Source: Sulfuritalea sp.
GTDB lineage: Bacteria > Pseudomonadota > Gammaproteobacteria > Burkholderiales > Rhodocyclaceae
DNA length: 64,000 nucleotides
Reading direction: 5' to 3'
Assembly (NCBI GenBank): GCA_022842325.1
Contig: JALHPU010000001.1
Span: forward strand, 1-64,000
Part shown: in pieces, positions 1-6,806 of the stretch
How positions within the stretch are numbered: position 1 is the stretch's first letter
How the letters are laid out: the number at the start of each line of letters is the position of its first letter
Translations under genes and position numbers: made by a program
Notes under the pieces: model-generated
The model's database searches: none
What the model was told of the DNA's origin: nothing
What the model saw: the letters and a program-made list of their open reading frames with translations, nothing else

Positions 1-99
1 ATGCTGATCATCGGTGCCATGATGCGCAAGCTAATTCATGTCGCCTTCGGCGTCCTCAAGTCCGGCAAACCGTTCAATTCTGCTTTGCACGGTGCTTGA
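1..99 (+). mobile_element. IS110-family transposase, C-terminal end only
   Basis: The first 99 bases are open in frame 1 and end in TGA. They encode about 32 residues with the pattern GAMMRKLIHVAFGVLKSG, which matches the conserved C-terminal tail of IS110/IS1111-type transposases (the LMRKLL..YGVLKSGKPF type). The DEDD catalytic part would lie outside the window, so completeness of the element cannot be judged. An ATG happens to fall at base 1 but is very unlikely to be the real start. Confidence 0.75.
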
Positions 100-117
100 C
101 CGGGATAACAGTATCTA

Positions 118-181
118 CAAGTCCGCCCTACAAGTCCGCCCTACAAGCCCGCCCTACAAGTCCGCCCTAAATCCGCCCCAC
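118..181. repeat. Family A half-unit array
   Basis: Five successive AGTCCGCCCTAC-like half units lie side by side just upstream of nadC. They are one arm of the dispersed family A palindrome (core GGGCSGACTTCAGTCSGCC) seen at many places in this window. The array probably overlaps the nadC leader; no separate promoter is evident. Confidence 0.85.
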
Positions 182-239
182 AGTCCGCCGTATTGCCGGT
201 GCTAAAATTCGGCGCACTCCCATCCTGGCATCGAACATC

Positions 240-1088
240 ATGGAACTCCCACTCTCGCTCGCTGCCGAAGTGCAGCGCAACGTTCTCGCCGCATTGGTGG
301 AAGACATCGGCGGCGGCGATCTGACGGCGCTGCTGAGTTCCGCGACGCGCCGTTCGCTGGGTACCGTGATCAGCCGCGAAGATGCCGTGCTGGCCGGTAG
401 CGCCTGGTTCGATGCCTGCTTCCGCCAGCTCGATCCGCTGGCAGCCATCCGCTGGCACGCCGCCGACGGCGAGCTGATCGCCGCCGGCCAGACCCTGTGC
501 GAAATCGAAGCCAGCACGCGCGCCCTGCTCACCGCCGAGCGCGCCGCGCTGAACTTCCTGCAACTGCTTTCGGCCACCGCCACCGCCACGCGCCTGTATG
601 TCGAGGCCATCGCCGGCACCGGCGCGCGCATCGTCGATACGCGCAAGACCCTGCCCGGCCTGCGCCTGGCGCAGAAATACGCCGTCATCTGCGGCGGCGG
701 CCACAACCATCGCCTCGGCCTCTATGACGGCATCCTGATCAAGGAAAACCACATCATGGCCGCCGGCGGCGTCACCGCCGCCCTGCAGCAGGCGCGAACG
801 ATCGGCCGCGACGATGTCTTCATCCAGATCGAAGTGGAAACCCTGGAACAGCTGGCCGAAGCCCTCGACGCCGACGCCAGGATGATCCTGCTCGACAACA
901 TGGACCTGACGCAGATGCGCCAGGCCGTCGGCCTCACCGCCGGCCGCGCCGAACTCGAAGCCTCGGGCGGCGTCAGCCTGGAAACCGTGCGCGCCATCGC
1001 CGAAACCGGCGTCGATCGGATATCGATCGGCGGCCTGACCAAGAATGTGCGTGCGATCGATCTGTCGCTGCGGCACAGCGAGGGCTGA
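240..1088 (+). CDS. nadC: Nicotinate-nucleotide pyrophosphorylase (carboxylating)
   Basis: The 282-residue product is quinolinate phosphoribosyltransferase. It converts quinolinate and PRPP to nicotinate mononucleotide, CO2 and PPi in cytoplasmic de novo NAD synthesis. Family hallmarks are visible: LVEDIGGGDLT near the N-terminus, the TRKTLPGLR motif around residues 134-142, GGGHNHRLGLYD around 151-162, IKENH around 167-171, and EASGGVSLETVR near the C-terminus. Length is normal for the family. The ATG at 240 fits the N-terminal alignment. The gene stands alone between family A repeats and tRNA-Ser, so it looks monocistronic. Confidence 0.95.
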   Translation: MELPLSLAAEVQRNVLAALVEDIGGGDLTALLSSATRRSLGTVISREDAVLAGSAWFDACFRQLDPLAAIRWHAADGELIAAGQTLCEIEASTRALLTAERAALNFLQLLSATATATRLYVEAIAGTGARIVDTRKTLPGLRLAQKYAVICGGGHNHRLGLYDGILIKENHIMAAGGVTAALQQARTIGRDDVFIQIEVETLEQLAEALDADARMILLDNMDLTQMRQAVGLTAGRAELEASGGVSLETVRAIAETGVDRISIGGLTKNVRAIDLSLRHSEG

Positions 1089-1111
1089 TCTGCTAGAATT
1101 CGCGCCCTGCC

Positions 1112-1270
1112 CGCATAGGGCGGACGTAGGGCGGGACTGTGGGGGGGGAGTGTTGGGTGGGACTGTGGGGTGGGCTTGTAGGGCGGACTTCAGTCCGCCA
1201 TTCAACATTGGCCGACTAAAGTCGGCCCTACAACGCCAATCAACATCGGCCGGCTGAGTCGGCCCTACGA
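1112..1270. repeat. Degenerate family A repeat cluster
   Basis: This stretch between nadC and tRNA-Ser is filled with family A units. They include partial GGGCGGAC and GGGCGGGACTGTGG units, then a full palindrome around 1180-1202 and inverted partners around 1210-1270. A G-rich tract (1140-1170) consists of mutated units. No gene is apparent in it. Confidence 0.8.
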
Positions 1271-1284
1271 AAAGCAGTACCAGC

Positions 1285-1375
1285 GGAGAGGTGGATGAGC
1301 GGTTTAAGTCGCACGCCTGGAAAGCGTGTTTAGGATAATATCCTAACGAGGGTTCGAATCCCTCCCTCTCCGCCA
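1285..1375 (+). tRNA. tRNA-Ser(GGA)
   Basis: A 91-nt cloverleaf with a long variable arm, as expected for class II tRNA-Ser. The acceptor stem GGAGAGG pairs with CCTCTCC. The anticodon loop CTGGAAA places GGA at 1319-1321. The T-loop GGTTCGAATCC is intact, the discriminator is G and the 3' CCA is encoded. Confidence 0.96.
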
Positions 1376-1391
1376 CACATCCAGCAACGAC

Positions 1392-1417
1392 GCGCCTTTC
1401 GGGGCGCTTTTTTATTT
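1392..1417 (+). terminator. Rho-independent terminator after tRNA-Ser
   Basis: The stem GCGCC/GGCGC with a TTTCGG loop is followed by T6-A-T4. It lies 17 bases past the tRNA 3' end and just beyond the 3' end of the convergent phosphatase gene. Confidence 0.85.
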
Positions 1418-1425
1418 TCGGCCTG

Positions 1426-2025
1426 TCACAGGTGCCGAATCGATTTTCCCCTGACGTCCAGCCATACGCATTCACCGTTCCTGCGCTTCATGTTGAGCAT
1501 GGCGCTGCGCGGCAGTCCGGCGATGTGCCGGGTGATCACATCCATGGTCCAGCCGTGCGTGATCGCCAGAATCCGCTTGCCGGCATTCGGCCGGGCGATG
1601 GCGGCAATCGCGTCCAGCACGCGATCGGCGAATTCATCCATCGACTCGCCCTGCTCGAAGTCGGCCGCCGGATTCCGCTTGAGGATCTGCTGCAGCAGCA
1701 CCGGATTCAATTCCGCCAGTTCCGCCTTCGGAATGCCCTGAATCACGCCAAAATTCCGCTCTTTCAGCCCGTCATGGAATTCGGGCGGTGCCAGCCGCAG
1801 CGAACGGGCGATGATCTCCGCGGTTTCGCGCGAGCGGATCAGCGGGCTCGAATAGATTTTCGAGAATCCCGATCCGCCAAAACCGGCCACCAGCTCATAG
1901 GCCTGCCGACGGCCCTTGTCGTTGAGCGGCACGTCGAGCCACCCCTGCAGGATTCCGGCAACGTTCCAGTCGGTCTCCCCGTGCCGCGCGATGCAGATGT
2001 AGGCGGGCTTCTCGTTCGAACTCAT
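1426..2025 (-). CDS. Histidine phosphatase / phosphoglycerate-mutase-like protein
   Basis: About 199 residues of the histidine phosphatase superfamily. The catalytic RHGETDWN motif is near the N-terminus with the phosphorylated His. YSSPLIRSRETAEI supplies the second Arg, and the catalytic THGWTMDVI motif lies near the C-terminus. This branch includes GpmB/CobC-like broad-specificity phosphatases; the substrate cannot be read from sequence. I chose the ATG at 2025. An in-frame GTG at 2034 adds three residues but lies closer to a repeat and has no better ribosome site. The gene converges on tRNA-Ser. Confidence 0.88.
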   Translation of the reverse strand: MSSNEKPAYICIARHGETDWNVAGILQGWLDVPLNDKGRRQAYELVAGFGGSGFSKIYSSPLIRSRETAEIIARSLRLAPPEFHDGLKERNFGVIQGIPKAELAELNPVLLQQILKRNPAADFEQGESMDEFADRVLDAIAAIARPNAGKRILAITHGWTMDVITRHIAGLPRSAMLNMKRRNGECVWLDVRGKSIRHL

Positions 2026-2042
2026 GTCGCCCACAGGCCGTT

Positions 2043-2110
2043 TGTAGGGCGGTCTGTAGGGCCGACTTCAGTCGGCCAGGGTGGATGGCCGACTGAAGTC
2101 GGCCCTACGA
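2043..2110. repeat. Family A inverted repeat pair
   Basis: Two complete family A palindromes in opposite orientation (about 2057-2078 and 2088-2109) are separated by a short GGGTGGA spacer. They fill the gap between the phosphatase and the MaoC-like gene. Confidence 0.9.
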
Positions 2111-2128
2111 TACTAGCGGACGACGCCA

Positions 2129-2593
2129 TCAGAAATACCAGCGGGTAACCATTTCCGCCGCGCACGCCGGCTTCTCGCTGCCCTCGATCTCGATCGTCGC
2201 CTGCCAGATCATCTGCGCGCCGCCGGCGATGTCCTCCACCGCGGCGAGCACGAATCGCGCACGCACCCGGCTGCCGACCTTCACCGGCGAGGCGAAGCGC
2301 ACGCGATTGAGGCCGTAATTCACCGCCAGCTTGATGCCATCCACCGCGATGCACTCTCCTGCGAACTTGGCCAGCAGCGACAGCGTCAGATAGCCGTGCG
2401 CGATCGGCCCGCCAAACGGCGATTCGCGCGTGGCGCGCTCGACATCGACATGGATCCATTGCCGATCACCGGTAACCTCGGCGAAGGCATTCACTCGCTC
2501 CTGGTCGATCGGCAGCCAGTCGCTGATGCCGATCTCCTGCCCCACTCTGGATTTGGCATCGTCGATGCCGGCGAATCGTGTTGTTTTCATCAC
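2129..2593 (-). CDS. MaoC/NodN-like (R)-hydratase-fold protein
   Basis: The 154-residue protein has the MaoC-like hot-dog hydratase signature. FAEVTGDRQWIHVD carries the Asp/His catalytic pair of enoyl-CoA hydratase 2 proteins, followed by GPIAHGYLTLSLL, the family's conserved helix. It probably hydrates or dehydrates a CoA thioester in lipid or polyhydroxyalkanoate metabolism; the substrate is unknown. Two adjacent Met codons begin the frame and either could be used. It is downstream of tRNA-Arg in the same direction and has no obvious operon partner. Confidence 0.88.
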   Translation of the reverse strand: MMKTTRFAGIDDAKSRVGQEIGISDWLPIDQERVNAFAEVTGDRQWIHVDVERATRESPFGGPIAHGYLTLSLLAKFAGECIAVDGIKLAVNYGLNRVRFASPVKVGSRVRARFVLAAVEDIAGGAQMIWQATIEIEGSEKPACAAEMVTRWYF

Positions 2594-2625
2594 TGCCCCT
2601 GCGACGCCATGGCGCCGGTTGTTAT

Positions 2626-2702
2626 TGGCCCGCCCGACAGGACTCGAACCTGTTACCCCCGGCTTAGAAGGCCGGTGCTCTATCCAGATGAGCTACGGGC
2701 GG
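2626..2702 (-). tRNA. tRNA-Arg(TCT)
   Basis: A 77-nt cloverleaf on the minus strand. The acceptor arm CCGCCCG pairs with CGGGCGG. Bases T8 and A9 precede the D-stem GCTC, the anticodon loop CTTCTAA gives TCT, the T-arm contains GGTTCGAGTCC, the discriminator is G and CCA is encoded. Confidence 0.95.
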
Positions 2703-2802
2703 AGGCGTTGCGACCGCATTGGGCGAGTTTATCGCAGGATGGAACAAACCGCGTCGGGAGGGGCATAATTACGAACGTTACCGCCCGATATGCGCCCACC
2801 CC

Positions 2803-3033
2803 ATGGCAACCGAACCGACTTACTGCTACCACTGCCGCACCCATCACCCGCGCAACGAAATGCGCCTGATCGTCACCAAGACAGGCAAGCGCTGGCGCTG
2901 CATCCGCAGCATCGAAGCCACCCAGCAAGGCCCGGCCGCGCGCGAAGCTTACGGCCGCCTGATCTCGGAAATCAACAAGGCCGAATCCAAGAGCCGGGCC
3001 CAGCGCCTGAACAACCTCCTGCAGGAAAAGTAA
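2803..3033 (+). CDS. Small Cys-rich protein of unknown function
   Basis: A 76-residue protein beginning MATEPTYCYHCR. It has a CYHC pair and a later WRC, suggesting a small zinc-ribbon-like site (two plus one visible Cys, with nearby His). The C-terminal half is charged and helical. I do not recognise a named family. The ATG at 2803 is preferred because the longer upstream open frame overlaps tRNA-adjacent sequence and lacks similar composition. It ends 5 bases before yajD, so the two are probably cotranscribed. Confidence 0.6.
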   Translation: MATEPTYCYHCRTHHPRNEMRLIVTKTGKRWRCIRSIEATQQGPAAREAYGRLISEINKAESKSRAQRLNNLLQEK

Positions 3034-3038
3034 CCCGC

Positions 3039-3404
3039 ATGGCCGGCCCCGCATCAGACAAGCTCGACCGCATCGTCGCCGATGCCCGCGCCGCCGCCGA
3101 CAGTCGCGACCAGGGCTACCGCGAACAGGCCCTCAAAATCTATCCCTGGATCTGCGGCCGCTGCGCCCGCGAATTCACGCGCACCAACCTGCGCGAACTG
3201 ACGGTGCACCACCGCGACCACAACCATCAGAACAACCCGTCAGACGGCAGCAACTGGGAGTTGCTCTGCCTCTACTGCCACGACAACGAGCACCAGCGGC
3301 AACTCGAAGCCGCGGGAAACTCGGGAGTCGGCGCCGGCACCACGGCGGCGACCCACTCGCCGTTCGCCAACCTCAAGGCGATGCTGGGCAACAAGGGCAC
3401 GTAG
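3039..3404 (+). CDS. yajD: YajD-type HNH nuclease
   Basis: The 121-residue protein matches the small YajD HNH family. CGRCAREF supplies one Cys pair, LTVHHRDHNH the His cluster of the beta-beta-alpha metal site, and NWELLCLYCHDNEH the second Cys pair and catalytic His. The start at 3039 is the ATG just after the upstream stop. The C-terminal tail is disordered and Gly/Ala-rich. The biological role of YajD proteins is not established; a metal-dependent nuclease is inferred from the motif. Confidence 0.88.
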   Translation: MAGPASDKLDRIVADARAAADSRDQGYREQALKIYPWICGRCAREFTRTNLRELTVHHRDHNHQNNPSDGSNWELLCLYCHDNEHQRQLEAAGNSGVGAGTTAATHSPFANLKAMLGNKGT

Positions 3405-3456
3405 GGCGGGCTTCAGCCCGCCATCCACCCCCGGCCGGCTGAAGCCCGCCCTACAA
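3402..3456. repeat. Family A inverted pair between convergent genes
   Basis: Two family A units with GC-rich arms (GGGCGGGCTTCAGCCCGCC and its inverse) directly follow the yajD stop. They separate yajD from the convergent glycosyltransferase gene and could act as a bidirectional terminator-like structure. Confidence 0.88.
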
Positions 3457-3496
3457 AACCATTCACCCCGTTTTTCCCCGACCACAAACTCGCCCC

Positions 3497-4720
3497 TTAG
3501 CGGCAGGCCTCGATTTCATCCAGCATGCGCAGCGCGAGCTCTTTCCGGTCATAGCGGCCGGCGGCGGCCAATCCATTCTGCCGATAGCGCTCCCTCAGGC
3601 TCGCGTCCGACTTCAGCGCCAGCAGTCCGCGGCACAAGGCGTCCACGTCTTCCGGCACGAACACCTGGCCGCAACCTTCCTGCTCGACGATCTCGGCCGA
3701 TTCGCCGGCCACACCGTGCAGTACCGGAATACCCATGCCCATGCACTCGAACAGCTTCGACGGAATCACCGTGGTGAACAGCTCGGTCTTCTTCAAATGG
3801 ATGATCGACACATCCAGCAGCGACCAGTAGCGCACCACCTGCTCCTTCGGCACCGAATCGACGAACACCACATTGCTCAATCCCATCGCCTCGGCCTGCG
3901 CCACCAGCTTTTGCTTGTTGGCGCCATCGCCGAGGAACAGCAGACGGATATCGCGTCCGACCGGATCGTCCTGAAGGCGCTGCGCGGCGTTCAGCAGCGT
4001 CTCCAGGGAATGCGCCAGACCATGGGTACCGATGTACCCGGCGACGAAACTGTCCTGCAAGCCCAGACCGGCTTCCAGAGCGGCATCCCGCGGCTGCGGC
4101 TTGAAGCGGCTGACATCCACGCCATTGGTCACTACCGCAATCTTGTCGCCGTCGATGCCGCGCCCGACCAGGTTGCGTTTGAACGACCGCGTCACCGAAA
4201 CAATACGCGCGGCCTTGCGATACAAAAACAGCTCGAGAGCTTCCAGCAGATCCAGCACACGCGAATTGCCGATCGCGCCGACCGCGCGAATCGATTCCGG
4301 CCACAGGTCGCGCAGTTCGAACACATACGGAATGCGCTTCAGCCGGCTCACCGCATAGGCGGCACAGGTGGTAAACAGTTGCGGCGACGTCCCCACCACC
4401 ACATCGACGCCACGAATGAACGGTGAGGCCATGATCGCCCCCACCATGAAGCTCTGGTAATCGAGAATGCGCTTGATGAAGCCCTCATTGGCCGTGATGT
4501 AGGTCCACACCCGAATCACACGGATGCCGGCCATCTCCTCGGTTTGCCACAGCGCATTGCGATAGCCGTCGAAGACCTTGCCCTTGGGAAAATTCGGCGC
4601 ACCCGTCACCACCGTCACGCGATGCCCGGCGCGCACCCATTCCCGGCAATGCTCGAAGGTGCGCGACGCCGGCGCGTTGACCTCGGGCGGGAAATTGTCC
4701 GTCAGAAACAGAATGTGCAT
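3497..4720 (-). CDS. WbuB-like GT4 glycosyltransferase
   Basis: A 407-residue GT-B fold glycosyltransferase of family 4. The N-terminus ILFLTDNFPPEVNAPASR is typical of the WbuB group of O-antigen/EPS transferases, which add sugars to a lipid-linked oligosaccharide at the inner face of the membrane. The donor-binding half contains GYIGTHGLAHSLETLL, FLGDGANK and IPSKLFECMGMGIPVL, with the conserved Glu-rich nucleotide-sugar motif. The ATG lies one base after the heparinase-like gene stop (TGAcATG), so the two genes are translationally coupled. Sugar specificity cannot be read. Confidence 0.9.
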   Translation of the reverse strand: MHILFLTDNFPPEVNAPASRTFEHCREWVRAGHRVTVVTGAPNFPKGKVFDGYRNALWQTEEMAGIRVIRVWTYITANEGFIKRILDYQSFMVGAIMASPFIRGVDVVVGTSPQLFTTCAAYAVSRLKRIPYVFELRDLWPESIRAVGAIGNSRVLDLLEALELFLYRKAARIVSVTRSFKRNLVGRGIDGDKIAVVTNGVDVSRFKPQPRDAALEAGLGLQDSFVAGYIGTHGLAHSLETLLNAAQRLQDDPVGRDIRLLFLGDGANKQKLVAQAEAMGLSNVVFVDSVPKEQVVRYWSLLDVSIIHLKKTELFTTVIPSKLFECMGMGIPVLHGVAGESAEIVEQEGCGQVFVPEDVDALCRGLLALKSDASLRERYRQNGLAAAGRYDRKELALRMLDEIEACR

Positions 4721-4721
4721 G

Positions 4722-6776
4722 TCAAGCCCAGGAAAATTCCAGCGTCACCTGCGGCCCGCTAAACACAAGCTCGATGCACGTACCGGCGATCGACTGGCCG
4801 AACTCCGGATGCCAGGTGGCAGATACGACACGAGCAGCGCCACCGCTCACGGACCAGCGCATTATATGCCCATCAGGTAGCGCGAGCAGACCCCCTTCGC
4901 CCGCGCCGGAAGCCGATAGCGCCGGATGCAGGTAAAAGCGTGCCACGGCCTCGCCGAAGCCGCCTTCGACCGTGTCGGTAACGCGCAGCCCCTGCGTCGT
5001 CATGTGCCAAGCACGGCGATGCAGCGGTCGACCCGGCAGGCGGCGGTAGCCATCATGCCCGCATCCGACCGCTATCGCGTCGCCTTCCTCGCTCGCGGCG
5101 AAGCCGACCGGCCGTGCCCGCCGCGCCACACGAAATCCGCTCCATACCTCGCTCGAATCGGCGCCATCGATCTGCACCGTGCTGTGCGCCGCCGTCCCGC
5201 GCTGGCGCAAGCGCTCCGCACCCGATCCGTACTCGGACGTTCCGGAATTCACCACCACCCGCTGCCCGAATACCGAAAGCTCGAACGACAGCGTATCGGC
5301 ATGGGCGTGGCCGGGCAGGTAGTCTGGGCCGATCTCGCCCACGTCGGCAATCAGGACGGCATCGCCCTTCTCCATCCGCACATAACCGCTCGGCAGGGCG
5401 GACCTCAGTCCGCCGGCGGCGCTGTGGCCGACTGAAGTCGGCCCTACAACGGCGGGGGGGTGGCCGACTGAAGTCGGCCCTACAACGGCGGGGGGATGGG
5501 CGACTGAAGGCGGCCCTACAACGGCGGGGGGGTGGCCGACTGAAGGCGGCCCTACGGAACCGGGAGCGCTGCGGCCCTGTAGGGCGGACTTCAGTCCGCC
5601 GGCAACGACACCCAACCCAGCAGCATAAGCCGCCAGCGCCGCCAGGTTCGGCGCAATACCAATCGCCGCATCGTTGAAAAACGCAATCTCGCCGTCCGGG
5701 TGCGTCATCACCTCCAGCCAGGCCAGCATGCGTGCCGCCTGCTGCTGCCACCCGGCAAGCATCGCCGCGTCGATCACCCCCGGCCAGCGCAACGCCAACT
5801 GGATCAAGTCGAGCAGGTCTTCCAGAATGATGGCGTGATACATCGGGCTGCGTTCGAAATGCCCGCCATCCTCCAGGATCTGCTCGGCATGCTCGCGACA
5901 CAGGATTGCAAGCCCCTGCTGCCGCCATGCATCGGCCTGCGGACCGTCGAAGAACGTGCCGGCGAACACCAGCGCCTTGGCGTTGGCCAGCAAATGATTG
6001 CCCAGCAGATGCCATTCCAGGCGACCCATCAGCCAGCGTGCCTGCACCGCCAGGCTATGCGTCGCATCAGCACCCAGAGCGTTGCCCGCAGCGGCCCACT
6101 TCACCCAGTTCACCAGACGCAGCGACAGCGGATACGGCTCCCAGCCGTTGCCGGCAGCCGGAGGGTTCCCGGCGACCCAGCGCGCCATCAGTGCCCGGTG
6201 CCACTCCAGCCGTGACGCCGCATCGTCAGCGTTCAGGTCGTCGAAATAGTGCAGGTTGTAGAGCCACAGCTTGGGCCAGTCGGCACGGTTCCAGTCGTCC
6301 GCCGAAGTCGATTCGCGCGTTACCGACAGAAAGCGAAACCCAATTGGCGCCGACTGTAGGGCCGACTGTAGGGCCGGCTGTAGGGCCGGCTGTAGGGCCG
6401 GCTGTAGGGCCGACTTCAGTCGGCCATCCTCCCGGCCGACTGAAGTCGGCCCTACAGAACCCGCGGGGCGGCCGACTGAAGTCGGCCCTACAGAACCCGC
6501 GGGGCGGCCGACTGAAGTCGGCCCTACAGAACCCGCGGGGCGGCCGACTGAAGTCGGCCCTACGGAATCGGCGGGGTGGCCGACTGAAGTCGGCCTTACG
6601 AAAACCATCGAGGGGCGGCGCGCGCAGCGGACCCAGACTCCCGCCTCCGACCGCAAATCCGGCGCAGGCCGCAGATCCAGTGCCGGCCGCCGCAGGCGAA
6701 ACAAAAGCCGACCGTAAATCTGGATCGGCTTCAGATAGCGCAGCGTATGGAAATAAAGCAGCGGACGACTCAGCAC
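4722..6776 (-). CDS. Heparinase II/III-like polysaccharide lyase with repeat-derived inserts
   Basis: A 684-residue heparinase II/III family protein, commonly found in O-antigen/EPS clusters beside WbuB and the two-domain oxidoreductase. The alpha-toroid part contains LWLYNLHYFDDL, NGWEPYPLSLRLVNW, GNHLLANAKAL and FERSPMYHAI. The C-terminal beta-sandwich contains GHAHADTLSFEL and VVVNSGTSEY. Residues about 59-142 and 392-462 are not family sequence; they translate family A repeats (SVGPTSVGRPAG-type 12-residue units). Removing them leaves about 530 residues, the usual size. The start is a GTG at 6776 with GGAG six bases upstream. It may cleave or remodel the exported glycan. Whether it is active with the inserts is unknown. 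Confidence 0.85.
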   Translation of the reverse strand: MLSRPLLYFHTLRYLKPIQIYGRLLFRLRRPALDLRPAPDLRSEAGVWVRCARRPSMVFVRPTSVGHPADSVGPTSVGRPAGSVGPTSVGRPAGSVGPTSVGRPAGSVGPTSVGREDGRLKSALQPALQPALQPALQSALQSAPIGFRFLSVTRESTSADDWNRADWPKLWLYNLHYFDDLNADDAASRLEWHRALMARWVAGNPPAAGNGWEPYPLSLRLVNWVKWAAAGNALGADATHSLAVQARWLMGRLEWHLLGNHLLANAKALVFAGTFFDGPQADAWRQQGLAILCREHAEQILEDGGHFERSPMYHAIILEDLLDLIQLALRWPGVIDAAMLAGWQQQAARMLAWLEVMTHPDGEIAFFNDAAIGIAPNLAALAAYAAGLGVVAGGLKSALQGRSAPGSVGPPSVGHPPAVVGPPSVAHPPAVVGPTSVGHPPAVVGPTSVGHSAAGGLRSALPSGYVRMEKGDAVLIADVGEIGPDYLPGHAHADTLSFELSVFGQRVVVNSGTSEYGSGAERLRQRGTAAHSTVQIDGADSSEVWSGFRVARRARPVGFAASEEGDAIAVGCGHDGYRRLPGRPLHRRAWHMTTQGLRVTDTVEGGFGEAVARFYLHPALSASGAGEGGLLALPDGHIMRWSVSGGAARVVSATWHPEFGQSIAGTCIELVFSGPQVTLEFSWA
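5393..5604. repeat. Family A 36-bp tandem array inside heparinase gene (second insert)
   Basis: Four 36-bp tandem units begin at 5425, 5461, 5497 and 5533, flanked by complete family A palindromes. Each unit is a palindrome arm plus an ACGGCGGGGGG spacer. The unit length is a multiple of three, so the reading frame stays open. Confidence 0.92.
6352..6602. repeat. Family A 36-bp tandem array inside heparinase gene (first insert)
   Basis: Units begin at 6433, 6469, 6505, 6541 and 6577, exactly 36 bp apart, each with an AGAACCCGCGGGG spacer. They follow six short GTAGGGCCGGCT half units at 6355-6412. The array encodes repeats of GPTSVGRPAGSV and QPALQPALQS in the gene's frame. Confidence 0.93.
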
Positions 6777-6806
6777 TTCATGCTCCGGACCCAGGCGCAG
6801 GTCTTG

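Noticed and set aside
1140-1170. G-rich tract as a possible regulatory quadruplex
   Set aside because: It is explained by decayed family A units; no gene context supports regulation.
141-1475. 444-codon minus-strand frame over nadC
   Set aside because: Antisense of nadC and across a tRNA gene; not credible as a protein.
6433-6602. 36-bp tandem units resembling CRISPR repeats
   Set aside because: There are no unique spacers between units, they lie in frame inside a gene and belong to the family A palindrome seen all over the window.
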